Assembly (NCBI GenBank): GCA_037974335.1 | Contig: CM075729.1 | Coordinates: forward strand, 119,232,434 to 119,296,433 | Direction of reading: 5' to 3' | DNA from: Prionace glauca | Taxonomy: Eukaryota; Chordata; Chondrichthyes; Carcharhiniformes; Carcharhinidae | DNA: 64,000 bases | Shown here: positions 35,501 through 47,500 of the stretch, one piece after another | How the letters are laid out: every line of letters begins with the position of its first letter | How positions within the stretch are numbered: position 1 is the stretch's first letter | Notes under the pieces: generated by a model | The model's database searches: none | What the model was told of the DNA's origin: nothing | What the model saw: only the letters and a program-made list of their open reading frames with translations | Position numbers and translations under genes: made by a program

Positions 35501-38500
35501 GTCTTTCAGAACCTTCAGAAGTTTCTTGGTTGATTTCTCTGTGAATTCTTTTTGATTTGGTACCTTTCGCTGCTGAGATGGTATTTTCTCTTAAGAGATG
35601 TATAAAGCTGCATGATAGAGAGCTGCTGTCTCCCGCTTGAATCTTGAGAGGTGACAGTTGTTAACTCCTGTCTTTCCCCCTTACATTCTCTTTTATACCT
35701 GCAATGACTATTAATTTTCCTACAATAGGATTGGTCTGCTGTTGTCAACAACATCAAATTCAAATCTCATAGGTTCTTGGTAGCTGAGCACTTGCTTTGC
35801 ATTTATTGGGCAAAATTCAAACAACAACAGGTTGCCTTGTCAAGACTACTGCTTAACGTTTTGATACAAATGTTTCAACTTGGACTTTGGATGTGCTTTG
35901 CATTTTAGACCACCAAGCACTGAAACAGAACACCATCTTTTAAAAGGACCACTCAACGTTTTCTCTCTTTAGCAATTTTTTAAACCTTCTTTACATCTTT
36001 ACCAACATCACATTCCATCTTCACAAACTCAGCTTTACAACAAACACAATAAGACCCTCACGGCCAATATTTGTTTGGGAGGTTTAGATTCTGGGAAATG
36101 GGAGATGGTGGAGGAAAGAGATTGAGAATGTGACGAGAGAGGCTGTTCAGTGTGGTGTTTCAAACTTAGATTTGCTACGTTTCTGTTCGATATTTGGTTG
36201 GGGAAAATGTAGGAAGGCTGAGTGCAGATTGGCGGTGTTCAGCTGTGGTATTCTGTGCTGAGAGAGGAACACTGTCCCTGGAGTGTTTTCAGTGGCTATT
36301 TCTATGGAGAAAAACTTGTCAATGTTTTCACAGCACTTATTCCCTCTCAGTGCTTTTCCAGATGCTGAACAGATGCTGGGACTTTTTTATATATTTAAAT
36401 TGAGACACTGCTGACTTCAGGCAGTTTTTCTGGGAAGTCTTAAAGCAGAGTAGACCAATACTAAAGCGTCAATACCACTAGAAGTAGATTAGATGTAGGA
36501 TCGGGAATGTCGAAAATTGGTATATAAAACAGCCATTTTATATTCAGTAAGTGTACAAGCAAACTAATTTCTAACTTGTGTTTCCAAATAGCCTCTGCCA
36601 AACATAGAAATGTAGAAAGGAACAGGAGTAGATCAAGAGGAAATTAGATATAGTTCTTGGGGCTAAAGGGATCAAAGGATATGGGTGAAATGTGAGAATT
36701 AGAATATTGAATTTGATGACCAACCATGTTCATAATGAGTGGCAGAGCAGGCTTGAAAGGCGAAATGGCCTCCTCCTGCTTCTAGTTTATATGTTTCTAT
36801 ATTTGTTTCTTCAAGCCTGCTCCGCCATTCACTATGATCATGGCTGATCATCCAACTCAGTAGCCTCATACCGCCTTTCTCCCATATCCTTTGATCCTCT
36901 TCAGCCCTAGTGCTATATCAAGCTCCTTCTTGAATATATACAATGTTTTGGCCTCAACTGATTTATGTGGTAATGAATTCCATAAGCTTACCACTCTCTG
37001 GGTGAAGACATTTCTCCTTATCTTGGTCCTAAATGGTTTACTCCACATCCTTAGACTATGACCCCTTATTCTGGACACCCCCACCATTGGGAACAACCTC
37101 TCTGCGTCTAATCTGTCTGGACCCTGTTAGATCCCCCCTCATTCTTCTAAAGTCCAGCAAATATAATCCTAACCAACTCAATCAGTCCTGCCATCCCAGG
37201 AATCAGCCTGGTAAGCTTCCTTTGCACTCCCTGTATAGCAAGGACTTCCTTCTTCAGGATATTAAAACGGCACACAAGTATGGTCTCACCAAGGTCGTGT
37301 GTGATTGCAGCAAGACATTCCTGCTCTTCTGCTCGAATACTCTCACCATGAAGGTTAACATAGCATTTGCCTTCTTTTCCTGCATGTATACGAAGGCATC
37401 CGGGTATCATTCCCTTCTCTCAACCTGTAGAAATTCAGGTAATAATCTGTCTTCCTGTTTTGTTAGCAAAGTGGATGACCTTGCATTCATCCACATTACA
37501 CTGCATCTGCCATGCATTTGCCCACTCACTCAACTTGTTCAAATCACAATGAAGCAAGTCTGCATCCTTCTCACAGTGCAAGTGGTGAATTCTGCCCTTG
37601 TTAACATTTCAAGTCAATGAACCTTCAGATCTGCTCTGGGACTACTGGATCACCTGGACATGCAGGAGAGTAAGACAGAAAGACATGGATATCCATAAAG
37701 AAGACCACTCAGTTTTCTATCCATTGAATTTAAATGGGTAGACTATTCAGTCACTATTCCTTCCTGCTTGATTTTCCCACGTTGGCGAAAAACTGCAGCA
37801 GGCGACGGTGCAGAGGGACCTCAGGGTCCTTGTGTATGAGTCGCAAAAACCCAGCTTGCAGTGCAGCAGGTGGTCAGGAAGGCAAATGGGATGCTGGCCT
37901 TCATAGCGAGGGGGATTGAATATAAAAGTAGGGAGGTCTTGCTGCAGCTGTATAGGGCATTGGTGTGGCCGCAGCTGGAGTACTGTGTGCAGTTTTGGGC
38001 GCCGCACCTGCGCAAAGATATTTTGGCCTTGGAGGGAGTGCAGAGGAGGTTTACTAGGCTGATACCGGAGTTGAGGGGGTTGAGCTATGAGGAGAGGCTG
38101 AATAAACTAGGCTTGTACTTGTTGGAGTTTAGAAGAATGAGGGGAGATCTCATTGAGACGTATAAGATGATGAATGGGATGGATAGGATAGAGGTGGAGA
38201 GACTCTTCCCGCTCAAAAAAGACAGTAGGACTAGGGGGCACAGCCTCAAGATAAAGGGGGGGCAGTTTAGAACGGAGTTGAGGAGGAACTTCTTCACTCA
38301 AAGGGTGGTGAATCTCTGGAATTCTCTGCCCGTCGAAGTGGTGGAGGCTGCCTTGCTAAATATTTTTAAGAAGCGGGTTGATGTGTTTTTGATAAGAGAG
38401 GGGATTAAGGGTTATGGGGAGAGGGCGGGAAGGTGGAGCTGAGTCACGACAGATCAGCCATGATCTTATTGAATGGCGGGGCAGGCTCGAAGGGCTAGAT

Positions 38501-41500
38501 GGCCTACTCCTGCTCCTATTTCTTATGTTTTTATGTTCTTATAGGATGTTTCCTGTACTTTTCTCGATCGGTCGCATTTCCCAGAGTTACAGCAGGAAGA
38601 GGGCGGATCTGGATTTCTGTGTGTGTGTACTGATTTTGTTTTATTTTGTTCCAGTTTTACTACCTTTGGTAACTGTATTGGGTGAAATCAGTGTGATCTT
38701 TGGGTCAGTGTTCCAGATTGTGGAACTTAATAATCAAGCAGGTGAGTATTCAATGATAAAATCATAGCAAACAAATTAATTCTAAAAGTAAAATCCTGTC
38801 CAGAATAGAGTGATTGGGAGTGCTGATTACATTGTCATTTCTGTCACAAGTTTTCATTGAAAGTATCAATTGGTTATTAGTTTCCGGTGCTGAAGGAGGC
38901 CATTTGGCCAGTTGTGTCCCTGCCAGTTTGCTGGACCAATCTGAATCAAATCACTCTGCTCGGCTATCTCCTCCTAGCTCCCGTTTCACCTTCTGCTTCA
39001 AGGACTTATCCAAACCTCCTTTTAATAGATGCAATGGTTCCCATCTCAAATGCTTCCCTGCTTCAGAATCTCATCTGCAAAGAAATTTCCCTGGAACTAT
39101 TCTTCTACGTGACTGGCAATTTTGTGTGAACACTGAGAATTATTTCGAACACCCAGTGCAGAAATAGGTCTTTCGACCCAGGCAGTCCAGACCAATGTCA
39201 ATGCTCCCCTCAAGACTTCCGCTAGGGGATTTTCATAATAATTTCATTGCAATGTTAATATAAGTTTCTTGCGACTAATAAATAAACTTGACTTTAACTT
39301 TACGATTTTTGCTTAAGGAAGGCACGGTGGCATAATGGTTAGCGCTGCTGTCTCAGCACCAGGAACCTGGGTTCAATTCCCAGCTTGGGTCACTGTCTTT
39401 GTGGAGTTTACACATTCTCCTCGTGTCTGCATGGGTTTCCTCCCAAAGATGTGCGAGTTAGGTGGGCTGGCCATGCTAAATTGACCATTAGTGTCAGGGG
39501 GATTAGCAGGGTAAATACATGGGGTTACAGGGATAGGGCCTCGGTGGGATTGTTATCAGTGCAGGCTTGATAAGCCTAATGGCCTCCTCCTGCACTGTAG
39601 GGGTCCTATGATTCTACGATTTTGTGAATCATTTGAAAAATTCGTAACAGAATTGTTACAGTGCAGAACAAGGCTATTGGTCCATTGTGTCTGCACCAAC
39701 TCACTGAGTAGCTTCCCTAAATCTATTTCCCTACCTTCTTCCCCCAGCCCTGTTTCTAATTAGAATTCCCCAATACTGTGTTCAATGCTTCTATCGAACC
39801 TGCCTCCACCATACACTCAGACAATGCATTCTACCCAAACAGTCACTGCATTAAGACATTAGTCCTCATGATCACCATTTCTTCTTTTACTAATTACGCT
39901 TGCTTGCAATTCTTTCACAAAGTTTCCTCTCCAACTATCTGCCCAGGTCCCTCATGATTTTGAATACTTCCATCAGAACTCCTTTTGATCTTCCTTTCTC
40001 CACAGATAAACAGTCCTAACTTCCACAGCCTATCTTTTTAACTGAAGTTCCTCATCCCTGAAAGCATTCTCAGTAAATGGGGTGACACGGTGGCAGAGTG
40101 GTTAGCAGTGCTGCCTCACAGTGCCAGGGACCTGGGTTCGATACCCGGTTTGGGTCACTGTCTGTGCAGAGTTCTCCCTGTAGCTGCGTGGATTTTCTTC
40201 AGGTGCTCCAGTTTCCTCCCACAGTCCGAAAGACGATGATGACGGATGCAAAGTTGATGTTAATGAATTGATCAAACTTGGGCAGCACGGTGGCACAGTA
40301 GTTAGCACTGCTGCCTCACAGTGCCAGGGACCCGGATTCAATCCCTGGCTTGGGTTACTGGCAGTGGGGAGTCTGCACATTCTTCCCTTGTCTGTGTGGG
40401 TTTCCTCCAAGTACTCTGGTTTCCTCCCACACTCTGAAAGATGTGCGCGCTAGGTGTATTGGCCGTGCTAAATTCTCCCTCAGTGTATCCGAACAGGCGC
40501 CGTTGTGTGGCAACTAGGGGATTTACACAGTAACTATACTGCAATGTTAATGTAAGTCTACTTGTGACACCAACAAATAAGCTTCAAATATTTTCCGTAC
40601 TCTATCCAATCCTTCACAAATGTCCTACAGTGTGCACCCCAACGTGGTTGCAATATTCTAGTGAGCAGAATGATTGCCTTGGACAAGTTCAACATTATTC
40701 CCTTGCTCTTGTACTCTGTGCCCTAATGAATCAAGTCAGGATGCTGTGTGTTTTATTAACCGTGCTCCCAACCTCCCCTGACACTTTCAATGACTTGTGC
40801 ACATAAACACCCAGGTCCTGCTGCTCCAATACCAGCTCTCAGACTGAAACTTTATTTTATATTGGTGATTATCATGCAAATTCAAGGGTTGGGAGCTAAA
40901 GATTTCTATTGGTGAAAGGCCTCAGTTAATTTTTCTAATGGTTTGTGTGCTTACACTGAAGACTAAAGTGGGATTTTCTTCAGGCGCTCCAGTTTCCTCC
41001 CACAGTCCGAAAGACGATGATGACGGATGCAAAGTTGATGTTAATGAATCTATCAAACTTGGGCAGCACGGTGGCACAGTGGTTAGCAGTGCCCCCTGTG
41101 GTGTGTTTAATGGCAGCGGACTTGGCCCGCCATCGGCCGGGGGTGGGTTCTACTGGTCCCACTGTTGCCAACCCGCGGCCGGGGCTGGGGGGTGTTGGGG
41201 AAGACGGGGTGTGGGGGGGGGGTGAGGGGATTTTGGGGGGAAGGGGTTAGGGGGAATGGTGGGGGTGGGGGATTCACTGTCAGTGGGACCAGAACAGTCC
41301 ACTGGTGGCAATGGCCAGAAAATTCTGGCCTGTGCATCACAATATATATTTATTGTACTCATTTTCAGTAACTGCATTCAGTCTTTCGATTAATGGTGTT
41401 GATTAGAATTACAGTTTCTGTGTTTGTATGTCATCAATCGCAGATAAAGGATGTGAGGCAACAGTCTATCTACAAACAAGTAGAACTCTTGCTGTGGTGC

Positions 41501-44500
41501 TATCGGTTTTCTTGCTTGCAGTTCTTGTGCTGGGTAAGTTTGGATGATTTAGCGACAGGGGGTTCCCAAACTGTTGCAATAAATGCAAAGTGCTGTGGGA
41601 AGGAAGTGTGACTGACTGACAGATTATTTGCTTCACTCACAGTGACAACCAGGAGCGGTATTTAACTCCTGATTTTTACTGAGTAAAAGAATGAATTCTA
41701 AATTCCACTAGCTGCTGTATTTCTAGAATGTTAGCTAGGGCTTCTGGATTAATAGTCCATCAACATTACCATGGTCTACCCCCTGAGCTGGAACAATCAA
41801 ATCCATTCATGATGTGAACTGGATCTAGCTAGATTGCTTTGTGCGCTCAAATAAAGGCAAAGTACTGTGGATAACATAGCTTTGATGAAGGGTCAGCCAG
41901 ATTCAAAATGTTGACTCTATTCTCTCTCCACAGATGCTGTCAGACCTGCTGAGTTTCTGTAGCATTTTCTGTTTTGTACTTAACACACTTGTATTCCTGC
42001 TCCTGTCTGCTAAAACTGCACACGTTCCACGATCATTCTGGAATATAAAGATGAGGTTGTGGAATCTAAAGCAGTGGTCAGAACTGCTGCCCCACTGCGC
42101 AAGGGACTTGCGTCCGATTCCTGGCTTGGGTCACTGTCTGTCTGGAGTTTGCACATTCTTCCCGTGTCTGCGTGGGTTTCCTCCAGGTGCAGCGGTTTCC
42201 TCCCAATGTGCGGGTTAGGTTGATTGGCCGTACTAAATTAACCTCAGTATCAGGAGGAACAGCAGGATAAATATGCAAGATTACTGGAATTGGGCTGCGA
42301 TGGGACTGTGGTCGGTGCAGACTTGATGGACCGAATGGCCTCCTTCTGCACTGTATATTCTACGATCCTGACTCCTTTTCTCCACCAAAATCTCTCCTCC
42401 TTGCTCCTCCATTTTCCCTTTCAGTAATGAGTACAAAGATCAGATGGGCTACATTCAAGACCATCCAACAATTCCATGAGCTCACTAGGCCCAAACCTCT
42501 TTGCTTCCCCTGATCCAGTCCCAAACACACATCTTCCTCTACTTACTTTCATATTGTCCCTCTTGCCCCCTGTAATATCATCCTGCCCCTGAGATCTGCC
42601 TCCTGTTCTCTCAATCCTGTTTCTACTAATCCACAGAACCTCACAATGTCCCATCTTGGCTCCAATGTCAGCTGGTATTGTTAAAGGTTTCCTCTTTTCA
42701 GGTCTCCTTCACATCTGCTATCATCACCCCTCTCCAGTGAAGAACAACCATTGACCTCACTGTTCTTGCCCAATACCATCCCACCTGCAACCTCCCATTG
42801 CCCTCCAAGATCTTTAAATGTGTTTTCACTTACAACAAAGAACAAAATCAGCCCAGGAAACAGGCCCTTCGGCCCAACGAGCCCACGCCGCCATCTCAAC
42901 ACCACCCCTGTCTAATGTTTTATGGCCATCCAGATTGAGGGAATCTGATTTAGGGACAATTTATTCCTGCCAATCAGCCTAACAGCACATCTTTGGGGTG
43001 TGGGAAGAAACCGGAGCACCCGGAGAAAACCCACGCAAGCACGGGGAGAATGTGCAAACTCCCACAGACACCGGCCCAAATCCATGTGTCTGCACAGCAA
43101 TCAGCGATAATCACTGAGCTGTCGTCTTGCCCAGTATCTTGTCCAGTTTAGGCACACACTAACGACATGAAGCACTAGGCCAATCTCGAACAACCGAGAA
43201 CAGCCCAAGAACGACCCATCGCTTGTACGCCCCTCGTTGGACACGAGGTGGACCGACTTAAAACCTGTGAATGAAAAGAGAAAAAACATTATCATACTAT
43301 ACCCATTTACATTACCAGGGACGCCCCAATGCTAATGACCCTTATTTAAAAGGATCTCCTATATCCACCCATCTCCAACCCACTCATGTGCCTGTCTAAG
43401 TTACTCTTAAATGACTCTAGCATGTTTTCCTCCACCACCTTACTTGGCAGAGCATTCCATACCCCCACTACCCTCTGTGTGAAAACCTCCCTCTAATATC
43501 TGTGTTGTACCTCTCCCCCCTCACCTTAAGTCCATGGCCCCTTGTCCCACATGTCTCTATCCCAAATCCATTGCGATCTTTCCATGACCTCTCATCTTTG
43601 AATGGTTTCTGTCCTAATGCAGCACAAAATAGCTCCCACTAATGTAAAAGATGACATCCTGCGTGACTGTGACACGTGTAAACTTTTTCCTCTCACAGAC
43701 TCAATGGGCCAAAGGGCCTTTACTGCGTTGTATGACTCTTGTTCTTCTCAACCTGTCTGCAGCCTTTGACCTAGTTAAAAAAAAGGTTTATTCATTAATC
43801 ACAAGCTTACATTCACAATAACTTCATTACAGTTAAATTCCCATCGTCGTTACACTAAGGCACCTGTTTGGGTCAATGCATCAAACCAACATGTCTTTCA
43901 GACTGTGGGAGGAAACTGGAGCACCCAGAGGAAACCCACGCAGGCACAAGGAGAACATGCAGACTCCACACAGGCAGTGAACCAAGCCGGGAATCGAATC
44001 CGGGTCCCTGGCGCTGTGAGGCAGCTGTGTTAACCACTGTGCCGCCCCACTAATCCCAATGTGCTGTTGCCTGGTTCGGTGTGGTGGCTCTCACCTAGCT
44101 CCATTCTTGTCCCTCTAGCAATAAGCCTTGACTTTGTTAATCAGTTTTTTATGTCATTCCATTCTATCCTGGCTCGATTCCTTCTCATCATAATGAAATT
44201 ATGCTCCGAATTAGATGTTCTATATTTCATTTGTTGCTTACGAAGATAAACCTTAAGCTACGTGGTCGCTCTTAACCAGATGTTCTCACACTGGTCTATT
44301 TACCCACCTCATTTCCCATTCCCAATGCCTCCTCTCCAGTTAGGCCAGATCACACTAATCAAGGAAGTTCTTCTGAACACAATTCAGAAATGTCTTCCCT
44401 TCCTGGCCCTTGAATCTAACAATAACAAAATCAGTACTATTGGTAATTAATTTTTGTCAATGAAAAAGTGATTACATGGCATATATATTTAACATTGTTT

Positions 44501-47500
44501 CAATATGTGATGGAATGTTCACTCTTACAATATTAGAATCTCCACAGTGCAGAAGGAGGTTATTTGACCCATCATGTCTGCACCAACAACAATCCCAGCC
44601 AGGCCCTATCCCCGTAACCTCATGTGTTTACCATACTAGTCTCCCTGACACGAAGGGTCAGTTCAGCATGACCAATCCACCTAATCCACACATCTTTGGA
44701 GTGTAGGAGGAAATTAGAGCACGCAGACATGGGGAGAATGCGCAAAGTCCACCCAGACTGTCCGCCGGAATTGAACCAGGTCCCTGGTGCTGTGAGGCAG
44801 CAGTGCTAACCACTGTGTCACTCTACCTCCATTCGTTACAGAAAAGCTTTTCTTCATATTTTACTTGTCTTTGCCCAAGACCAGTCAGTCACTTTCACTT
44901 TTTCTTGCCACCTTCACTTATTTTGACTGTTTCAGTGCTATTTTCTTATTACCGTAAGATCAGAGGACAACATCGTTGAGTTTTGAAATGATGGAAACAT
45001 AGAAACTAGAAGCAGGATTAGGCCATTCGGCCCTTTGAGCCTGCTGCATTATTTATTTTGATTGCGGCTGATCATCAAATTCAATATCCTGATTTCCCCC
45101 CTTTCCTCCCATATCCCTTGATCCCTTTAACCCAAGAGCTATATTTAATTTCTTGAAATCAGACAACGTTTTGGCCTCAAATACACTCAATGGTAGTGAA
45201 TTCCAACATTCATCACCCTCTGGATGAAGAAATCTCTCCTCACCTCAGTCCTAAAAGGTTTACCTCTTATCCTCAAACTATGACCCCGAGTTCTAGATTC
45301 CCCCACCATTGTGATCATTCTTTCTGACTTTACCCTGTCTAACCCTGTTAGAATTTTATAAGTTTCTGTGAGATCCCCTCTCGCTCTTCGAAACATCAGT
45401 GAATAGAATTTTAACCGACTTAGTCTCTCCTCATATGACAGACCTGATATCTGGTGATGGCAAGCGATCCTCAAGTTTTTAATATATTTCTATGAAATTC
45501 CTATGTTACTTTAGAGCATTTGAAATAAATGTTATCATGAACAATGGAATGAACTTGTTAAACCTTAGCACACCACCTGGTTAAAAATTAAAGGCTGACT
45601 AGTTCTGTGAAATAACATGGGCTAATTAATCATCTATTTATTGAAAACTTTTGCTCAGTTAATTTTCTCATTGATATCACTTCTTGTATTTGTTCACCAT
45701 CAGCAGTTAAAACATGCACCAAACAGACCGATGGAAATAATGCTGAGACTGAGAAGATTGTAAGTATTGGAACCAAATACAGGTGGTCAGTTGGAAATTC
45801 ATCTGTTGCTTTGAACCGTTCTGTAAAGGGTCGTTCCTATCGTTTTCATTCCTTTATTGCAACCTGAAATGGTGATACAATGATATAGTTTTTAAAAGTG
45901 TATTTATTCATGTCACAAGTAGGCTTATGTTAACACTGCAATGAAGTTACTATGAAAATCCCCTAGTCACCACACTCTGGCACCTGTTGGGGTACACTGA
46001 GAATTTAGCGCAGCCTAACCAGCACATTTTTCAGACTATGGGAGGAAATCCAAGCAGACATGGGGAGGACATGCAGACTCTGCACAGACAGAGACCCAAA
46101 CTGGGAATTGAAGCCAGGTTTCTGGTGCTGTCCACTGTGCTGCCTATCATGATGCCCATGTGCCACAGTGCCACTCATTTTGCTGTTGGTGAGTTTTTTT
46201 TTTAATGGAGAATGAGGAAATTGAGCCAAAAGCATGGATGGCCATAGTGTTGACTGTTTCTTCAGAAGGAACTCTTCAAATGCAGGCAATAAAATATGCC
46301 AAAGCTTACTCCAATTTATAAATCAAAGAAAGAGATTAATAAAGAAATTTCATTACTCCAAACCTGAGACCTCACCCTGGGGCAATCCACAATTTCAACA
46401 GGTTCTTATTTATAGTGAGTCAGCTGGTCAGCTGACAATCACATCATTCTGCAATTGGTTGCATGGTTTATTGGGTCAGCTGACCCTTACAGCTTATTAT
46501 CATTGGTTACATTACCTCCAATACAAAGTTGTTGCTGGTTACATTTTAACATTGACTTCATGCTGGGTTGTTTGATTTTGGTGATACGCAGATGGAGGGT
46601 TATTTTTACAAAATTTTGTCAATATATTATAGAGCAATGAAAATAAACCCTGCTTGAGGGAAAGATGAACAAGATTATATTAATATTCTTGAGTTTAATG
46701 CTAGTTAAAAATTTAGGACTAATTTGCCTTTATCAATTTGCAATGAATTTACTCTTGAAAAATGATTAAACTTGGGAAACACGAGAATACTCAAACATTC
46801 TGCCTTTGTGGAGAGGGTTTCAATAGCTGTATTACTGACTAGTCCATTATAATGTTTATTGTGAAGACCAGACTGTTTGAAGGTTTATACTGCAAACTTG
46901 AATAATAAGAATTATTCATGTCTAAAAAAAATTCAATTGAATTCAAGCTTTCAAAATTCAATTCAATTCAATCTTTGAAAGAGACAAATAGATGTTATTA
47001 AGTAGTTTTCCTGCTTGCAAATTAAAAAAAAAGTCAACCTTTTACTTTCCAAAACAAAATGCTGCAGGTGCTGGGAATAAAATCATAGGATCCCTCCAGT
47101 GCAGAAGGAGGCCATTCGGCCTATCAAGCCTGCAATGACAACAGTCCCACCCAGGCTCTATCACCATAACCCCACATATTTATTCTGTTAGTCCCCCGAT
47201 ACCTAGAGGCAATTGAGCATGGTTAATCACCTGTACTGCATATCTTTGGAGTGTGGGAAGAAACTGGAGCATCCATAGCAAACTCACAAAGACACGGAGA
47301 GAATGTGCAAGCTCAATGCTGACTAGTTTCTGTTTTTATTACAGAACAAATGGTAAAGGGGAAAGTAAAGAAATGAAACATGTGACTTGATAAGTTGTGA
47401 ATGGCTGGAATGGAAAGGGGCGGCACAGTGGCAAAATGGTTAGCACTGCTGCCTCACAGTACCAGAAACTGGGTTCAATTCAGGTCTTGGGTGATTGTCT

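Larger units (their letters stand above)
39640..40860 (-). mobile_element. Old CR1-like LINE interrupted by two SINEs
   Basis: Minus-strand LINE sequence at 39640-40078 (GTTACAGTGCAGAACAAGG onwards) continues at about 40589-40860 (TTTTCCGTACTCTATCC, CACCCAGGTCCTGCTGC). The two SINEs at 40079-40588 sit between them. ORF2 is too degraded to read. Confidence 0.6.

Noticed and set aside
37033-37620. A 195-codon plus-strand frame
   Set aside because: It is the antisense of an old CR1 ORF2 end; the real CR1 reading is on the minus strand.
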